In this document: positions 52,101-64,000 of the stretch, piece after piece
Numbering within the stretch: the first letter of the stretch is position 1
Layout of the letters: each line of letters opens with the position of its first letter
Origin: Mycteria americana
Taxonomy: Eukaryota > Chordata > Aves > Ciconiiformes > Ciconiidae
Reading direction: 5' to 3'
Length of the DNA stretch: 64,000 nt
NCBI RefSeq assembly: GCF_035582795.1
Contig: NC_134368.1
Coordinates: 28,952,501 to 29,016,500, forward strand
Made by a program: the position numbers and the translations under genes
Notes under the pieces: generated by a model
Told to the model about the DNA's origin: nothing
The model's input: only the letters and a program-made list of their open reading frames with translations
Databases searched by the model: none

Positions 52101-52647
52101 CAACAGCAACCCAGCCATGAAATCAAGATCTTTTGATCATGTTTCAAGGAAGTGCTTTTTTTTCTTCTTTTGCCATTGTATTATGCTGTCCTTTCTCTTA
52201 TGGTGTCATTGAAGCTATGCAATCATAAGTACAATTGCATAATATATGAGATAAAGCACACATATAGTCATTAATAAAATGACTAAATTGTTGACCATTC
52301 TGTTGCTGTTTCTGTTACTTACCTCATGTTCCATACCAGGAGCAAATTTGGACTACCTGGGGCTAAATGAGACATTGTGGAAAATGTGGTGGTAGGTCTT
52401 TGTGCCAAAAAATGCAGTGGACTGTGTAGCACGCTGCAGGTGCTGCAGGTGAGCAACAAGAGGAGAGGTACTTACTGGTACCTCCAGGTACAAAATGGGG
52501 ATCAAGGTTTCCCACTTGTGTTTTTGATCAAGAGGAAAAATTGCAGTACGTGTTGTTTTTTTATAGAATACAGATTAAATAACTCTGGGTGTTTAGTTTT
52601 ACTTCCAGGAAATAATCCAGGGCATGAATAGGCCATAAGTCTATGTG
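49151..52647. other. Gene desert, third part
   Basis: No gene recognised. An 18-base A run at about 50917-50934 and a TTTTG pentamer repeat at about 50959-50982 lie close together. Confidence 0.55.
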
Positions 52648-52900
52648 GAATCACAAAGTCATTAAAAAGTACTGGACTGAGAGGGACCTTAAGAGACCAT
52701 TTAGTCCATTACTCAGCTTCAGGTGTAGCCATATCTTTCCAGACTGTTTCTTGTCTAGCCTTTTAAAAACTTTCTCTGATAGATATTTCAGAGTCTCCTC
52801 CAGTGCTGAATTATCGTTGCTATTGTAACGTTTGTTCTGATGTCTAACCTAAATTTCCACTTTGTGTAATTTGATACAATTATGTTTGCTCCTTACGCAA
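52648..52900 (-). mobile_element. Old CR1-type LINE 3' fragment
   Basis: The plus strand reads as the complement of an old CR1 3' region. It has an AATCACAAAGTCATT-like start, a GGGACCTTAAGAGACCATTT block (about 52683-52702), a TTTTAAAAACTTTCT block, and ATGTCTAACCTAAATTTCC (about 52840-52858). It is diverged and has no coding capacity. Confidence 0.7.
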
Positions 52901-55900
52901 AGGTCGTGGCATCAAAGATTACTTTTGTCACTGCAGAAGCCTTTCTTCTATTTGAAGACCACTGTAATGTTTCCTCTCAGTTCTCCCATCCCCAGACAAA
53001 ACAGCCGTCAGTCTTTCAGTCTTGGTGATAAGATTTTTTCTCCTTGCTTCTGTGTAAGAGAAAAAAAACCAGCTCACTCTTCCCATTTCTCTGGCTAGCT
53101 GCATGTTGAGAATATTAAGCATGTTTCACCTTTTCTGTTCAATAACCTTTTGGCATAACTTTCTGAGTGGGCCTGAGGCCCATCTAACAAAGGCAGGGTA
53201 GAGCAGAAACTGCTCCAAAATCATAGTAAAAGAAAGTAGGACATACAAGCTTTGAATGTAGAGTTTAGTTTAATGCCTAAGACAGAGCTGTGTGTGAATT
53301 GAAAAGAAGCGCATGGGATATCTCAGAGGGAGGTAGCTTCTGCCTCAGCACTGAAATGGTTCTCTCTCCCATCCCTCTCCTATCTTCTGTGGTTTTTTTT
53401 AAGAACGATCCTGGTTCCTGCAACATTTCTGCGAGAGAGTTATGGTTAAAGTACAGAAAGTTACAGCCACAAAAAGTTACTTGCAAATCTGTTATAAAGA
53501 ATAAGAGAAAAATACTGCTCTTGACCTTGTGATGAAAAACCGCAGTGTTTTTTCTTCCTCTCAAACTGCTGAAGAGTTAATAAAGATATGTCAGAAAGAC
53601 AACAAAGCCAGAGCAGGAGGGAAGGAAGGGAAAGAAACCTTAGTGTCACTTCCTGCCAGAAAAAAATTTTCACGAGTGCCTAATAGATAGCACAGTTGTT
53701 TTTCTAACCTTTGTAACTCTAAGCATCAGTGCAAGTGTCTTTAAGTTTGATCCTTCAAAGCACTTCAATTTCTCTAATTTTGGTGAAAGTACAGAATAGA
53801 AGGAAATGATTCAGGATAGCTACAAAGCTAAGGAAAGTAATGGGTGATGCTCAGATAAGATGAAATCACTCATCTGCACCGTCAGAAAGAAAGCAGAACC
53901 CATTTCCAGGTCTTTCCACTTCACCAGCAGTGAAGATGAAGATGATCAAGATTGAGTACTGAAAAGATGGGACAAATATTTTATTTCTACAAGGATATAT
54001 GAAAGAGTGGCTTTTCATCAACTGTGCTGCTCTGAAGGGGAGACAGCTGAGGTTTCTGATGAAGTCTTTGCTATTTAGTTAAATCCTTTGCTAACAGAAA
54101 CTGCGTTGAAATGGGTTTGAGATCTATTTAGAAATAAGCAAATTATGTTTATTTCTAGTCTATCAATAGAAATAAATCATCATCAAAAACTGAAAATGTG
54201 CGTTACCCAGAGGTACTAGAGAACTGGTAAGGGAATTGTTCTAGAATACAAAACCAGTAGACCACTGATAATTGCCAAAAAATATGTAATATACACCAGT
54301 TTATCCCACAAGAAATCTCCCAGTCCTTTACACTCGGCTTGCCTATCTAAATGAAGAAGTTGAAGAATAAACTCTTCTGTGCCCTAGAGATGATGGATGC
54401 ATGCACGCTGCACTGGATGAAACTTTTTTCCTTCTCCTGTATGTACTTCAGCTGTTACATCTAGTGGAGTCCTTTCTGTTTACAAATTATCAAAAAATCC
54501 AGCGTTAAAAGTGAGAATAGTGTACTGACTGAACAGCTGACAGTAAATCACAGAGGGTGCCTGTACGTTAGGCAATGGAGTGACCTGTGTTCAATTTCAT
54601 GAGAACTGTTTTGATCCTAGGACTTTATGTCCTCCTTACGCATTTTCCAGCAGTGAAGTGCATGCCAGCAGCTGGCCCTGGGTGCACACCATGTGTTTCC
54701 ACCTAAGAGGTAATGCAAAGCAGTCATCTGTGTGCCTCGCTCAGAGGCAGCCAGCCTCTGACTTATGTCTCTGGAGCCAAGGCTTTCTTTTCTTTTGGTC
54801 TGTTCTGCAGTCTGTTCAGTCTCTTGAGAATTAAGAAAACTCACCTTTGCTGTCTTCCCCTCTTGATCTTACTAAGCAGACCTTTAATTGCCACCATGTG
54901 CTCAGGACAGTGCTGTGGTTACAGAGGTCAATGGTCTGATTGATCCTAATCCTTGAGACTCAGTATTCTGTTTTGAGAGGACTGGCAGGAGTTTTCAATC
55001 AAATGTTGTGAGTAAGTATTATTGCTTATGCAAACATGTCTTGGAGCAAGGGGTCCATGTGGTTTGAATATATGGCCATACAGCTTGCTTTATCTCATGT
55101 GAACAGCAAAATCTGGGCCAGACCTGTCAGTCTGTGCAGTGCTTAGGCCAGGAGGTGGGGAGCACCAGCTCCAGAATTCAGAATGAGAGGGCAATACATG
55201 TCAAGATGATAGTCTGCATCATGGCAGAACCTGCATATCCACTTGATGGTGGATAATGAAGCTATACCTGGATAGTGACAGACTGTTGACTATGTCTTTT
55301 CATCATGATGCTGCAAAGTGGAGCATGCATTTGTCAAGCTATCAGCAAGGTGGAGCTACCTAAAGATCATTGAGGTGCCAGTACTGAAAGTGCATTTTGG
55401 AGCCTCTTCTGTCCTGTACAAAGAAACCAATGAAAGATTTTAACTAGGCTGAGGCACTGCCATCTTCTGCAGGGGCTGTACATGCAGCCAACTGCTACAG
55501 CTTGGTCATGGTTCCCATTGGGGTCTAGCAGTATGTGACATGACACATAGGTTTCTCAGAAGGGGAGAGAGAGACTTCAGTTTTGTGCCACCTTTCTACT
55601 GCTACAGGGTTGTTCCAAAGCTAAAACCAGATTCAGTAACATGTCAAGGACTTCTTTAAATTAATCACATCCCTGTTTCGGTTTAAAAGGTCAATGAGCT
55701 ACTACCTGATCATGACCTAGCATCACCGTCGTCTTATACTCTGTTGAGACGTTTTATCAGTCACTTTTCCATAAGTCAAAGCCACTGAATAAGTAACTCA
55801 ACAACATTAAAGCCTAATTCTGTGATCTGAATTAGCAACCAGAATTCTTTATTTGGGCACTATTTTTATTACATTTCTACCAGGCAAAAAACTGTGCCCT

Positions 55901-58900
55901 GAAAGAAACAAACACAACAAAGTAAATCCAAAGCTCCTAAGTCAGGGGAAGGTTCAGCATTGGTGTGTCATCACCTCTAGACATGGGGTTGCGCTGATGT
56001 GTTGAACAGAGGTTTCTTCAGGAATGGCCTTAGGATTGATCTGCCACTCTGTGGTAGCGTTTCAGTGCCAGCCTTGGTTCTGGCTGGAGGAAATCCAATC
56101 TGAGCACACCATTGCTGCACAAAAGCACACAGCGGTTGGCTGCTGGTGTCAACAAAGTTGTGTGTGGAAAGAATCTCACTGCATGGTATATCACTAATGC
56201 AGATACCAAGGTAATCCAGGGTAAACCACTATAGCTGAGGGACTTGACCTACCTTGAGTCCTGCTAAGTGAATATCTCTGGTGCCTGGGGGCTTAGTAAT
56301 TTACTCTTCTTGGCATTTTAAATGCTAATTTTTGTTTTCAAAAGCTTAAATAAGAACCAAACAATGACAGTGTATGCCAGCAGCTTTACTCTTAGTCTCT
56401 AATGAAATCCAATTGTGACCTTACAATAGGAACTGAGAGCACTGCACTAAATCAACTTCTAGCTCAATATGCATCTATCCTACCATTATGCTAATGAAGT
56501 TCCTGGAATGGTGCAAGAATGAAAAATATATTACAAAGTGCTACATGTACCGAAGTATTAATTATTTAGAAACACACAGGATGAAGGTATCCCATCAGGG
56601 AGAGACCAAAACTGAAGAATGGAATAATATATAATGTGGAAGGTGGTTTGAAAAAAGCAGGGAAGAGAACAAAGAAACAAGTGAGACTGGGGATGTAGGA
56701 AACAGCTTTGAAAGTCTGGCCCCAGTGCAGCATCTACATAACAGCAGCATTTTAGAAGGACTGAAAGGGTAGCATGATAAGACCTCGGAAAATTTCAGAG
56801 AAAGAGAATGAAGTGATGAAGTCAGGAGATAAATCTGATGATTTTTTTTACTTATGGAGACTGCATACAAACGAGATGCTAAGAAAAATGTTGTATAACT
56901 GTTGTTATGCCTTCCCATCCTGCTCTTCAGCTATGCCTATTGCTAAATTATAGTTCAGTTAGCATTGAGAAGCACTGTACACACTCACACCCCTCTCCCC
57001 ACAGTCATTCAATTTAAATCTTGACTTCAGGTCTTAGTAAGTAACTCTCACCTGCTGGAGAGAGCATACTGTAGATCCCATTGCATATTACTTAATTTGA
57101 AGCTTCAGTACAAAATGATTCATACAGTTAGTGGGATTCTTCCTTTGTAGACTTCATGGACTTTCTGGCACTTGTATGAGTATATCTCTAAGCCAGACAT
57201 CTGAGTTCAACTCACAGGCATTTCTACGGTGTTTTGTCACATTCTGATGAAGAGTACTGCTTACAAATATTTTGCATTATGATAGACGTTTTGAGAGCAG
57301 CTTGCTATGTAATGAGGTCTTTTAGGGTTATTGCTGTGTGAAGCTCATGCTTTTACAATACAGGGTGACTGGTGCTGTGCCACATCCAGAACTTGGCTTT
57401 CTGAGCTCTTTCGGTAGCTGAATTGTGATCTGGGCTCACCTGAAAATAATGGCCTGTAAACAGCAACGTCAGTGATGAAGATGGCTGGGAACTGTTAATC
57501 ACAGATTGGACACAATGTGCATGTTCTGTAGGTAAAGGAGAGACTTGTGATATATGATCGGAAAGAATCTACGCTGCTAGGTGCTAACAGGGTAGCAATA
57601 ATGTGAGAGGATGAACATTCAAGCCAGCTCTAGCTGCCTACGTTAAGGCAGCTGTATTCTTACCACTTGGGGTGTGCAAAGGGGCAATTCTGCACCAATA
57701 TATATTGCTAACACTGACCTTTAGCAAGCAAAAAGTGTATTTTAGTGTTTTTTATGGGATTGTTCAGGTTAATCCCATGGTACACACATTGCAATAAATA
57801 GAAGTTATTCACAGACTTTTGGAAAAAGTCATCATTTTGCTACATGAATATATACATTTAAATTTCAAAATAGCAAGTATTCAATGTTTGATTAGTTTCA
57901 TGGTTTTAGTTGTTGCTTGTTGAATTTGGTGGGTTTTTTCATTTTATGCAGCTCTCAGCCACGGCTATCTACCACATTATCTTTGTATGTAGAGGTGGGT
58001 AATATTACAGTTAAAAAGTAATGATTTCTTTAGTAATAACTTTCTCGCTTGCTTCACCTAGTGCCATCTGTAAGCTGTGCTGCTAGCTCCCCTTCGAGAT
58101 CCTATTTGCATGCCCAACTGCTTTTTGAAATGTAATTTACAAGGATCAGTGAGTGACTGACACACATCTACAGAGACATAATAAAAACCTATGAATATAA
58201 ATTACAGTTTTATCCATGATTTTTGTCTGAGGCAGTTTCTTTCTATATTACAAAAGCGTGAAAGAAACTGTAGATCCATGTTACGACTCTTTTGGTGACC
58301 AGCCTCATCTAAGAATTTCCAAACCCTTCCCCATCATCACTTCTGAGATGTTATCAGCCACTCAGTTGGGCTGATTCAACAGTTTGTGTGTACCCAGACT
58401 GTTAAACGAGCAATTTAAAAAGGAAAAAAAAAAAACAACAGAACTCCTTCTTCCTGGGTCCCCCAACCTGTTTTATTTGGCTCTTTTAGCTGATTTCGTT
58501 AACAGTACTGCCACAGAATCATTCCCATAAAAAAATGCTAAATTTGCTACCAAAGTTAGGAATGAATGATGGGGATGAAAGATTTTACCCTGGGTCTACT
58601 GCTGAGAAAATAGTAACATCGAGCTTGAGTTTTGGGGTGGAAATTGTCCTTAGAAGGCAAGACTTTAAACATATGTTTGTTATGTCTTTGCTTCAGAAAA
58701 CAATTCTGGTGCATTGCAGAGATGGGTCTTACATCAGTAAGACAGCAGACTTTCAGTACTTGTGTAGTCTAACAGTCCCGTGGGATAACGCTTGAAAATA
58801 GGTAATCCCAAGAGGGTCACTGGGAATGTAACTTCTTGTCAAGGAAAGACAGGTTGATCGCACTACACTTGAAGTCTTTAGAAGTGAGAGGAACATGGAT

Positions 58901-59515
58901 TTGTGTGAAGGCAGTGGGAGACCTTTTTCAGGAAAAACTTCAGTTATAATTCAGATAGACTTAGTAAGTAGGTACCATTACACTAAAACACAGTATAGTT
59001 GCACTATGGTTATAACTTCTTAAATATCTTAAGAATTGAGATAAATCAGGTCTAGAGAGAAATGGTTGGTGCAGAAAGCTCCTGCCCCTTTTCCTAGTAT
59101 CTCTGGATATGAGAAAGGTGCCTTTTCTTATCAGGACTTTTACACTAATCCAGCCATAGAAATAGTGGGAACATCCACTTCCTAAAGAAACTGTACATCC
59201 AGCAAATTCCCCTTGGATTTTCATACTGTCAAGAGCCTTGAACTTATTGCAGTCCTCCACACTTTGAAGACAGACAGGATTTCATCACATTGCTTTTCTG
59301 TCACCTGCTGTCCCTACTTCTCTGCTCCATGTTCCCTCGCTTAATTGCATCCCCCACTTCCCAAGTTTATTCAGGAGAAGATCTACACTCACCTTCCCCA
59401 CTTCCCAGCATTTTCTCTCCTGTTGGTACACCTGGAAGCCCCACTAATGGACTAAGGTCTGTTAAGTGGTGCACATCAGGGTCCCTTCATCTATTGCCTT
59501 TCCCTCCCTTGTTAC
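52901..59515. other. Gene desert, fourth part
   Basis: Unique AT-rich sequence. No coding exon with family resemblance, RNA gene or large repeat recognised. Confidence 0.5.
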
Positions 59516-59571
59516 TGTAGGGAAGGTGTTGGTGTAGGGAGGTGTTGGGCTGTAGGGAGGTGTTGGTGATC
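59516..59571 (+). repeat. Three-copy minisatellite, TGTAGGGAGGTGTTGG unit
   Basis: Three adjacent units of about 17-18 bases on the pattern TGTAGGGAGGTGTTGG, the first with one extra A. It creates a proline/tyrosine-rich frame on the minus strand that is not a gene. Confidence 0.88.
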
Positions 59572-61930
59572 CATATCCCAGCTCTGTCGGGAAACAAGGT
59601 CCAATGACAGTTGATCGTGGTATCACTTGGTCACCAAGATGGGACACAAAGACTGTAACACAGACACAGGCGTGGATAGTTAATTTTAAGCCAGTTTGTA
59701 GAAAGATCAACTGAGTGTCATTAAGCTAACTGAAATGATATTTATAGAAGTATCTTTGAAAAACAATAGAGAAGGACTTTGGCATATAAGGAGGAGAAAT
59801 CCGTTCTTTCTTAGAGTCTGAATTATTAAAAGAAAAGAAAAAAAAAAGCAGGTGTTAGTGTAGCCATTACCCTCTATAGAAACACTGGGTTGTGGTCAGC
59901 CTTATCTCCTCCTTTTTCAAGGATCCTGAATTACTAAGCTCTGGTTTGACCTAGAGTTACAGTTTTCAAGATGAACAGTCATCCTGACTCTCAATATCTA
60001 TGGTTTAAAGAAAAGCCTGTATTTCAAGCCTTAAGGCATGCCAACAAGGTACTTAAAAGCAGACTAACCTATGGTAAACTTGCCATTGCTCTTACACTTT
60101 AACAAGTGATTTGAGTTAGTATAGCTGTCTTTCATTGTAAGCCAAATTAATTCAAAGCACCTGTCCCTTGAAATTTCCTACATGAGGGGAGCAGCTGTAC
60201 GTGTGGTAGTTGGCTGTGTGTAGTAGTCTCTGTGTGTGTAGGGATGTTCAGTTCCTCAGATGATTGAGAAAGACTGAAGGACGAAGATACACAGCATGTG
60301 CTGGAAGTAAGAAAAAGAAGCTATATCTTTTGAAATAATAATGTTCTTGGGGGTGTTCATTTCTGAGTATGGTCAAAAGGTATGAGACAGCAAATGCTCA
60401 AGATTACACTGCCTGAAATAAATGTCTTAGTTTTGTTTTAGTTTTTAGTATTGAATATTGAATTTTTGTTTTCTCTGCCTAGACTAGATTTCTAAGTAAT
60501 TCTTAAAGTTAATAACATTGAAGACACAAGACTACAGTTTCAAAAGTGCAGTAGCTTAATGTATGTAATGTAGCAGAATATCAAAACCTGCACCATTAAA
60601 AAGCAATCTCTTCACTTATGCAGCAAAGGTGATTTAAAAGCATTCTTTGCTTAGCACAGTTAAAAATGTAACTAAATAGAAAGTAACCTATGGGTTACTA
60701 AAAGTGTCTAAAAAATGTCATGGGAGAGAGATTTTTTTTTTTAAGGGTTTCTTGACTCAGTATAGAAGTATGCCAGATTTTCCTCCCAAATAATGATATT
60801 TGCAAACTCATAGAAAGGGACTGAGAGTCAGTACTGTAGGGAAAAAAGCACAAACCACAGAACCCAAACAAAATGTATTTTGATTCTTTAGAAGAGGGAG
60901 ATAAAGAGGCTGAAGGCACTGTAATAGTAGATTATTCTACCACCACAGCTATTGGGGATGAAAAGAGAATCTGCCTTGAGGAAATACTAACGGAAAGCTT
61001 TAAATCTTTGCAAATTAACTGGGTTGATGGGAAGGAGCCCCAAGGAAAGGCAGGAGTGAAGTAGCTGGATTTGCTTGTAGTATTCTGTGCTGTTTTGAAA
61101 CTCAAGCCCTGAATAACATTGTCTGAGGCTAGGTTAAAACAGGCGGGACTAGAACAGTTTGAAATGAGTCTGGAGAAATAGCGTAACCCTACAAATTTTT
61201 GTCGAAGAGATACACAGACACCTGAAGCCAGAAACGGTACTCTGACCTGCCAAGTGTTGTACAGCTTGCTTTAGAATCCCCCCTGCAGGCCACCTCTCCC
61301 AGGAGGCAGGGCTGCTTTCCCGTGGTGGGAAGGCAGGTTCTGATTTTACCCTGGTGCATAAGGAAGATTTAAAAGCAGCTATATGCCTGCTGCTAGTGCA
61401 AACCTGATGGACCTAAATACTGATATGTACTGTATAACATACTGAATATGGATTTCTCTTCCTATGCATGTCTTGGTGCGATGTAATTTGCCTCACTGAA
61501 CAAATTGGAAGAAAGAAGGTATCTTTTTCCCTAAAAAAAAAAAATAATAATAATACCCCTTTCTTTGCTTTTTCAGTTTCCCCTTTCCCATGGGAACTGC
61601 AGCATGCTCTCTTGCTTTGCTCAGTCTAATGACCAGTTTCCCTCTCACCACTTTCAGAATGACAAGTTACTCAGTCTTGCTTCTCCCACTGCTCCCATAA
61701 GCATGGCACCCCAAGTCCTTGCAGTTTAGGAAGTAATTTGCCGTTGTCAGTTTCTCACACTTTGTGGGGAGGCCTTAGAAAAGAACCACAGATTTGGAAG
61801 AAAATCACAGATACCGTGAATAAGATTTCTCACGTGCTTCTGAGCAAAGAAGAGTGCACCCTATTTCGCTGAGCAAGGAACAGCCTTCTGTAAAAGCTGC
61901 TGCCCCAGCTGGGGAAGTAGTGGAGTAGTA
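59572..61930. other. Gene desert, fifth part
   Basis: No gene recognised. An A-run with AAT trinucleotides lies at about 61533-61552. Confidence 0.5.
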
Positions 61931-62330
61931 TATAGGTCCTTTTCTCCTGGTGCGCGTGGCTGGCACGGTAGGCGTGGTGACACCCTCATGCGGGGGCTGA
62001 TCCATGGACATACACATGAGCCCAGGCCTGATGGGGAGCTGGGAACAGTGGCAGGGGGGTGATGCCGATGCTGTCCTCTCTCCTGCTGAGCACTGAGACA
62101 AGCAGGGCTGACCTGGAGCCTCCCTGCCTAGTCTCTTGGGGCCGGGCTTGGTTTGGGCAGCGGCTCTTTGCCCGTCTTCCTTCCGCCTCCTGCCTGCCTG
62201 TGCCGGGAGCAGGAGAGGGGACTTGGCAGCGGTTGCAGCTGAGGGGTAGCAGCTGCTTGCACGGAGGGTGGATACGCAACCCAAAGGGTGATTCGGAGCT
62301 CAGGTCCCGTCTCCTCAGCTGCCAGGCTCA
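61931..62330. other. Second GC-rich islet without a recognised gene
   Basis: About 400 bases of raised GC and CpG content in the desert. Open frames on both strands (97-177 codons) come from the composition and show no recognisable domain or splice pattern. It is a candidate regulatory element or distal promoter. Confidence 0.35.
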
Positions 62331-62659
62331 GATTACCTTAAAACGTGTAGACACACACCCCCGTCACCCAAAGAGAAGCTGTTATTGCAGAGCTTATAAA
62401 ACCAGAAGAGGCTGTGAAGAAGGCACTAGGGAGATAAGTGAGAGGGGTAAAACAGAGAAAACAACAAATATATGGAGTAGAAGAGTGCTCTTAACAAATT
62501 CATGGTCAGGGACAAATCAGTTCAGTTGTTTTCAGGGTATCTGCGTGGAAGTCCTATTAGAGGTGACTGATCAGGGTGTAATGACTATGTAAACCAAAGT
62601 GGCAAAACCATTAAATTTGAAGCACTTATCTTTTAATTTGGAATTGTTCAAGGAGGAAG

Positions 62660-62722
62660 GTGTGTCACACAGTTTAATAAATTTGTCACACAGGTGTGTC
62701 ACAGTTTAATAAATGTGTAAAG
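62660..62722 (+). repeat. Imperfect tandem duplication containing GTGTGTCACA and AGTTTAATAAAT
   Basis: A unit of about 34 bases starting GTGTGTCACACAGTTTAATA at 62660 is repeated from 62694, with a two-base deletion in the second copy. It looks like a recent local slippage event. Confidence 0.8.
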
Positions 62723-64000
62723 AAAAGTCTCTGCCTTAGGAAAGACCAGCAAACCCGTTATTGCCTGGTACTTTACACAGTGATGCGACCTTATTTTATA
62801 AACTCAAAACTGCAAAAGCATTTTGGCACCTAGAAGGGTTTGGTTTTTTTTTTTTTTTTTTTGAAGTTCAAAATTGCTGTCAATCAAACGATCCATAGGA
62901 ACTGGCTAATTCTAAATTTGCTAGGCCTCGTTGTTTTAGGCCTAAAATGCATTAGGCTGTGGCTGTCCTGAGTAGCTAAGCCCCTAGCTCCTGCTGAAAC
63001 CCTCATGGGATTCACACACAGGGCTATGTGGTACAAATGCCCACAGACATCTCAGTCAGGGATTGTGATCAGAAAATGACTAATAAAACTGGCACACACT
63101 GCTTTATTTTTAACAACAGCCAGAGACCCAGCGGGTGTAGAGATGGCGTTATTCCTGCCTGCTATGGTGCCTTCTCCAGTACCCACTCGCTCATTTTGGG
63201 AGCAGAAAACCTCAATTCACTGCCTCCATAATAAATGAGGCCCAAATCACACTCCCAAAGTTACTTCTTAGGGTTTTCCTCCCTTGCTATGGCTGCTGCC
63301 TACATTCAGTATAAACGGAAAGTTAAAATGTCCCATATACTATTTGAGTGAAATCCTAAAAATGGTACTGGTACTGTCCCATACTAGTATTTTGACAATC
63401 ACAGGTGTATGGCCCTGGTTTCTCTGTCACAAGTATTACGTGACACCTGAGGCTTTTGTTATTCACAGTATTGAAGGCTGGGTTTTTTTTTTTCATTCTC
63501 TAGACTTCTAGAAATAGTGATGCAGCTCAAGAATTCCCTCACTAGATGAAGCAAGAGGGGACTGATTTCTTCCCATGCAAGCTTAAATTTGTTTACATAA
63601 TTTTCTTCTGATAGCATCAGCGTTAAAAAATGTGAGGTATGGCAACAAAAATCTATTGTCCTTATAAATGCTCTGTTAGAAAATAGAAAGCTGCTGACTC
63701 CTGACCAATGCACAGTAAGAAAACATACAGTTTTTACGTTGGCTGAAGCAGGAGATTCCAATTTGTGCAGTACCCGTTATGGACTTGAGTTGAGTCTTGT
63801 AACAGCTCTCTGCTGTCCATTAGAGTAGACACCTCCAAGACAGAGCCAGGCACGTGTATCTGAACTCCAGTCGAGAAAATGAGAGAAGTTCACATCCCTC
63901 TAGCTCTTTGCAATTCAGGACTGAAAAAATGCTATGTGCAAGTACAAAGGGAGAGTGCAATGTCTAATTTATTAAGTAATGTAATCATTAATATTGAGAA
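62723..64000. other. Gene desert to window end
   Basis: No gene recognised. An 18-base T run lies at about 62846-62863. Confidence 0.5.

Noticed and set aside
62059-62592. 177-codon plus-strand frame
   Set aside because: It spans the GC-rich islet and then ordinary AT-rich DNA without a change in character, no domain is recognisable, and the opposite strand is equally open.
1-64000. tRNA or rRNA genes, CRISPR arrays, insertion sequences, prophage or operons
   Set aside because: No tRNA T-loop or box pattern, no regularly spaced direct repeats and no prokaryotic gene layout were seen. The window is vertebrate nuclear DNA.

Overview
This is 64 kb of vertebrate nuclear DNA, most likely from a bird. 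Coding sequence sits in short exons with GT-AG introns and CpG-island promoters. The interspersed repeats are CR1 LINEs and one solo LTR of a type common in birds, with no Alu, B1 or L1. Two complete protein-coding genes are present, both identified by translating and joining the exons by hand.

Layout: 1-8150 has no gene. It holds an old decayed CR1 copy (about 1930-2935), a purine-rich simple repeat, and a short minus-strand stretch that looks like a broken YIP1-family (YIPF7-like) terminal exon. A CpG island at about 8150-8960 carries the promoter of GUF1, whose 17 coding exons run on the + strand from 8780 to 28989 and encode a 660-residue mitochondrial LepA/EF4-type GTPase. A solo LTR lies antisense in its intron 8. 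The next ~3 kb is intergenic plus 3' UTR and contains a 0.7 kb truncated CR1 and a 29-base poly(T) run. GNPDA2 (glucosamine-6-phosphate deaminase 2, 275 residues) runs on the - strand with six coding exons between 37665 and 32158. It also has a 5' noncoding exon in a second CpG island near 39.0-39.6 kb. The two genes converge tail to tail, the same GUF1-GNPDA2 order as on human chromosome 4p12. From about 39.7 kb to the end I see no gene: AT-rich desert with small CR1 scraps, simple repeats and two GC-rich islets.

The two genes do not form a pathway. GUF1 acts on mitochondrial translation and GNPDA2 in cytosolic amino-sugar metabolism. Their promoters are both TATA-less CpG islands with ETS-like sites, and GNPDA2 also has a perfect NRF-1 palindrome. 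I found no prokaryotic-type system, CRISPR array, tRNA, rRNA or intact mobile element. The most useful observations are a GC-AG intron in GNPDA2, a strong-Kozak upstream ORF in GUF1, a tandem donor at GUF1 exon 16 that gives a second open C-terminus, and the possible YIPF7 relic.
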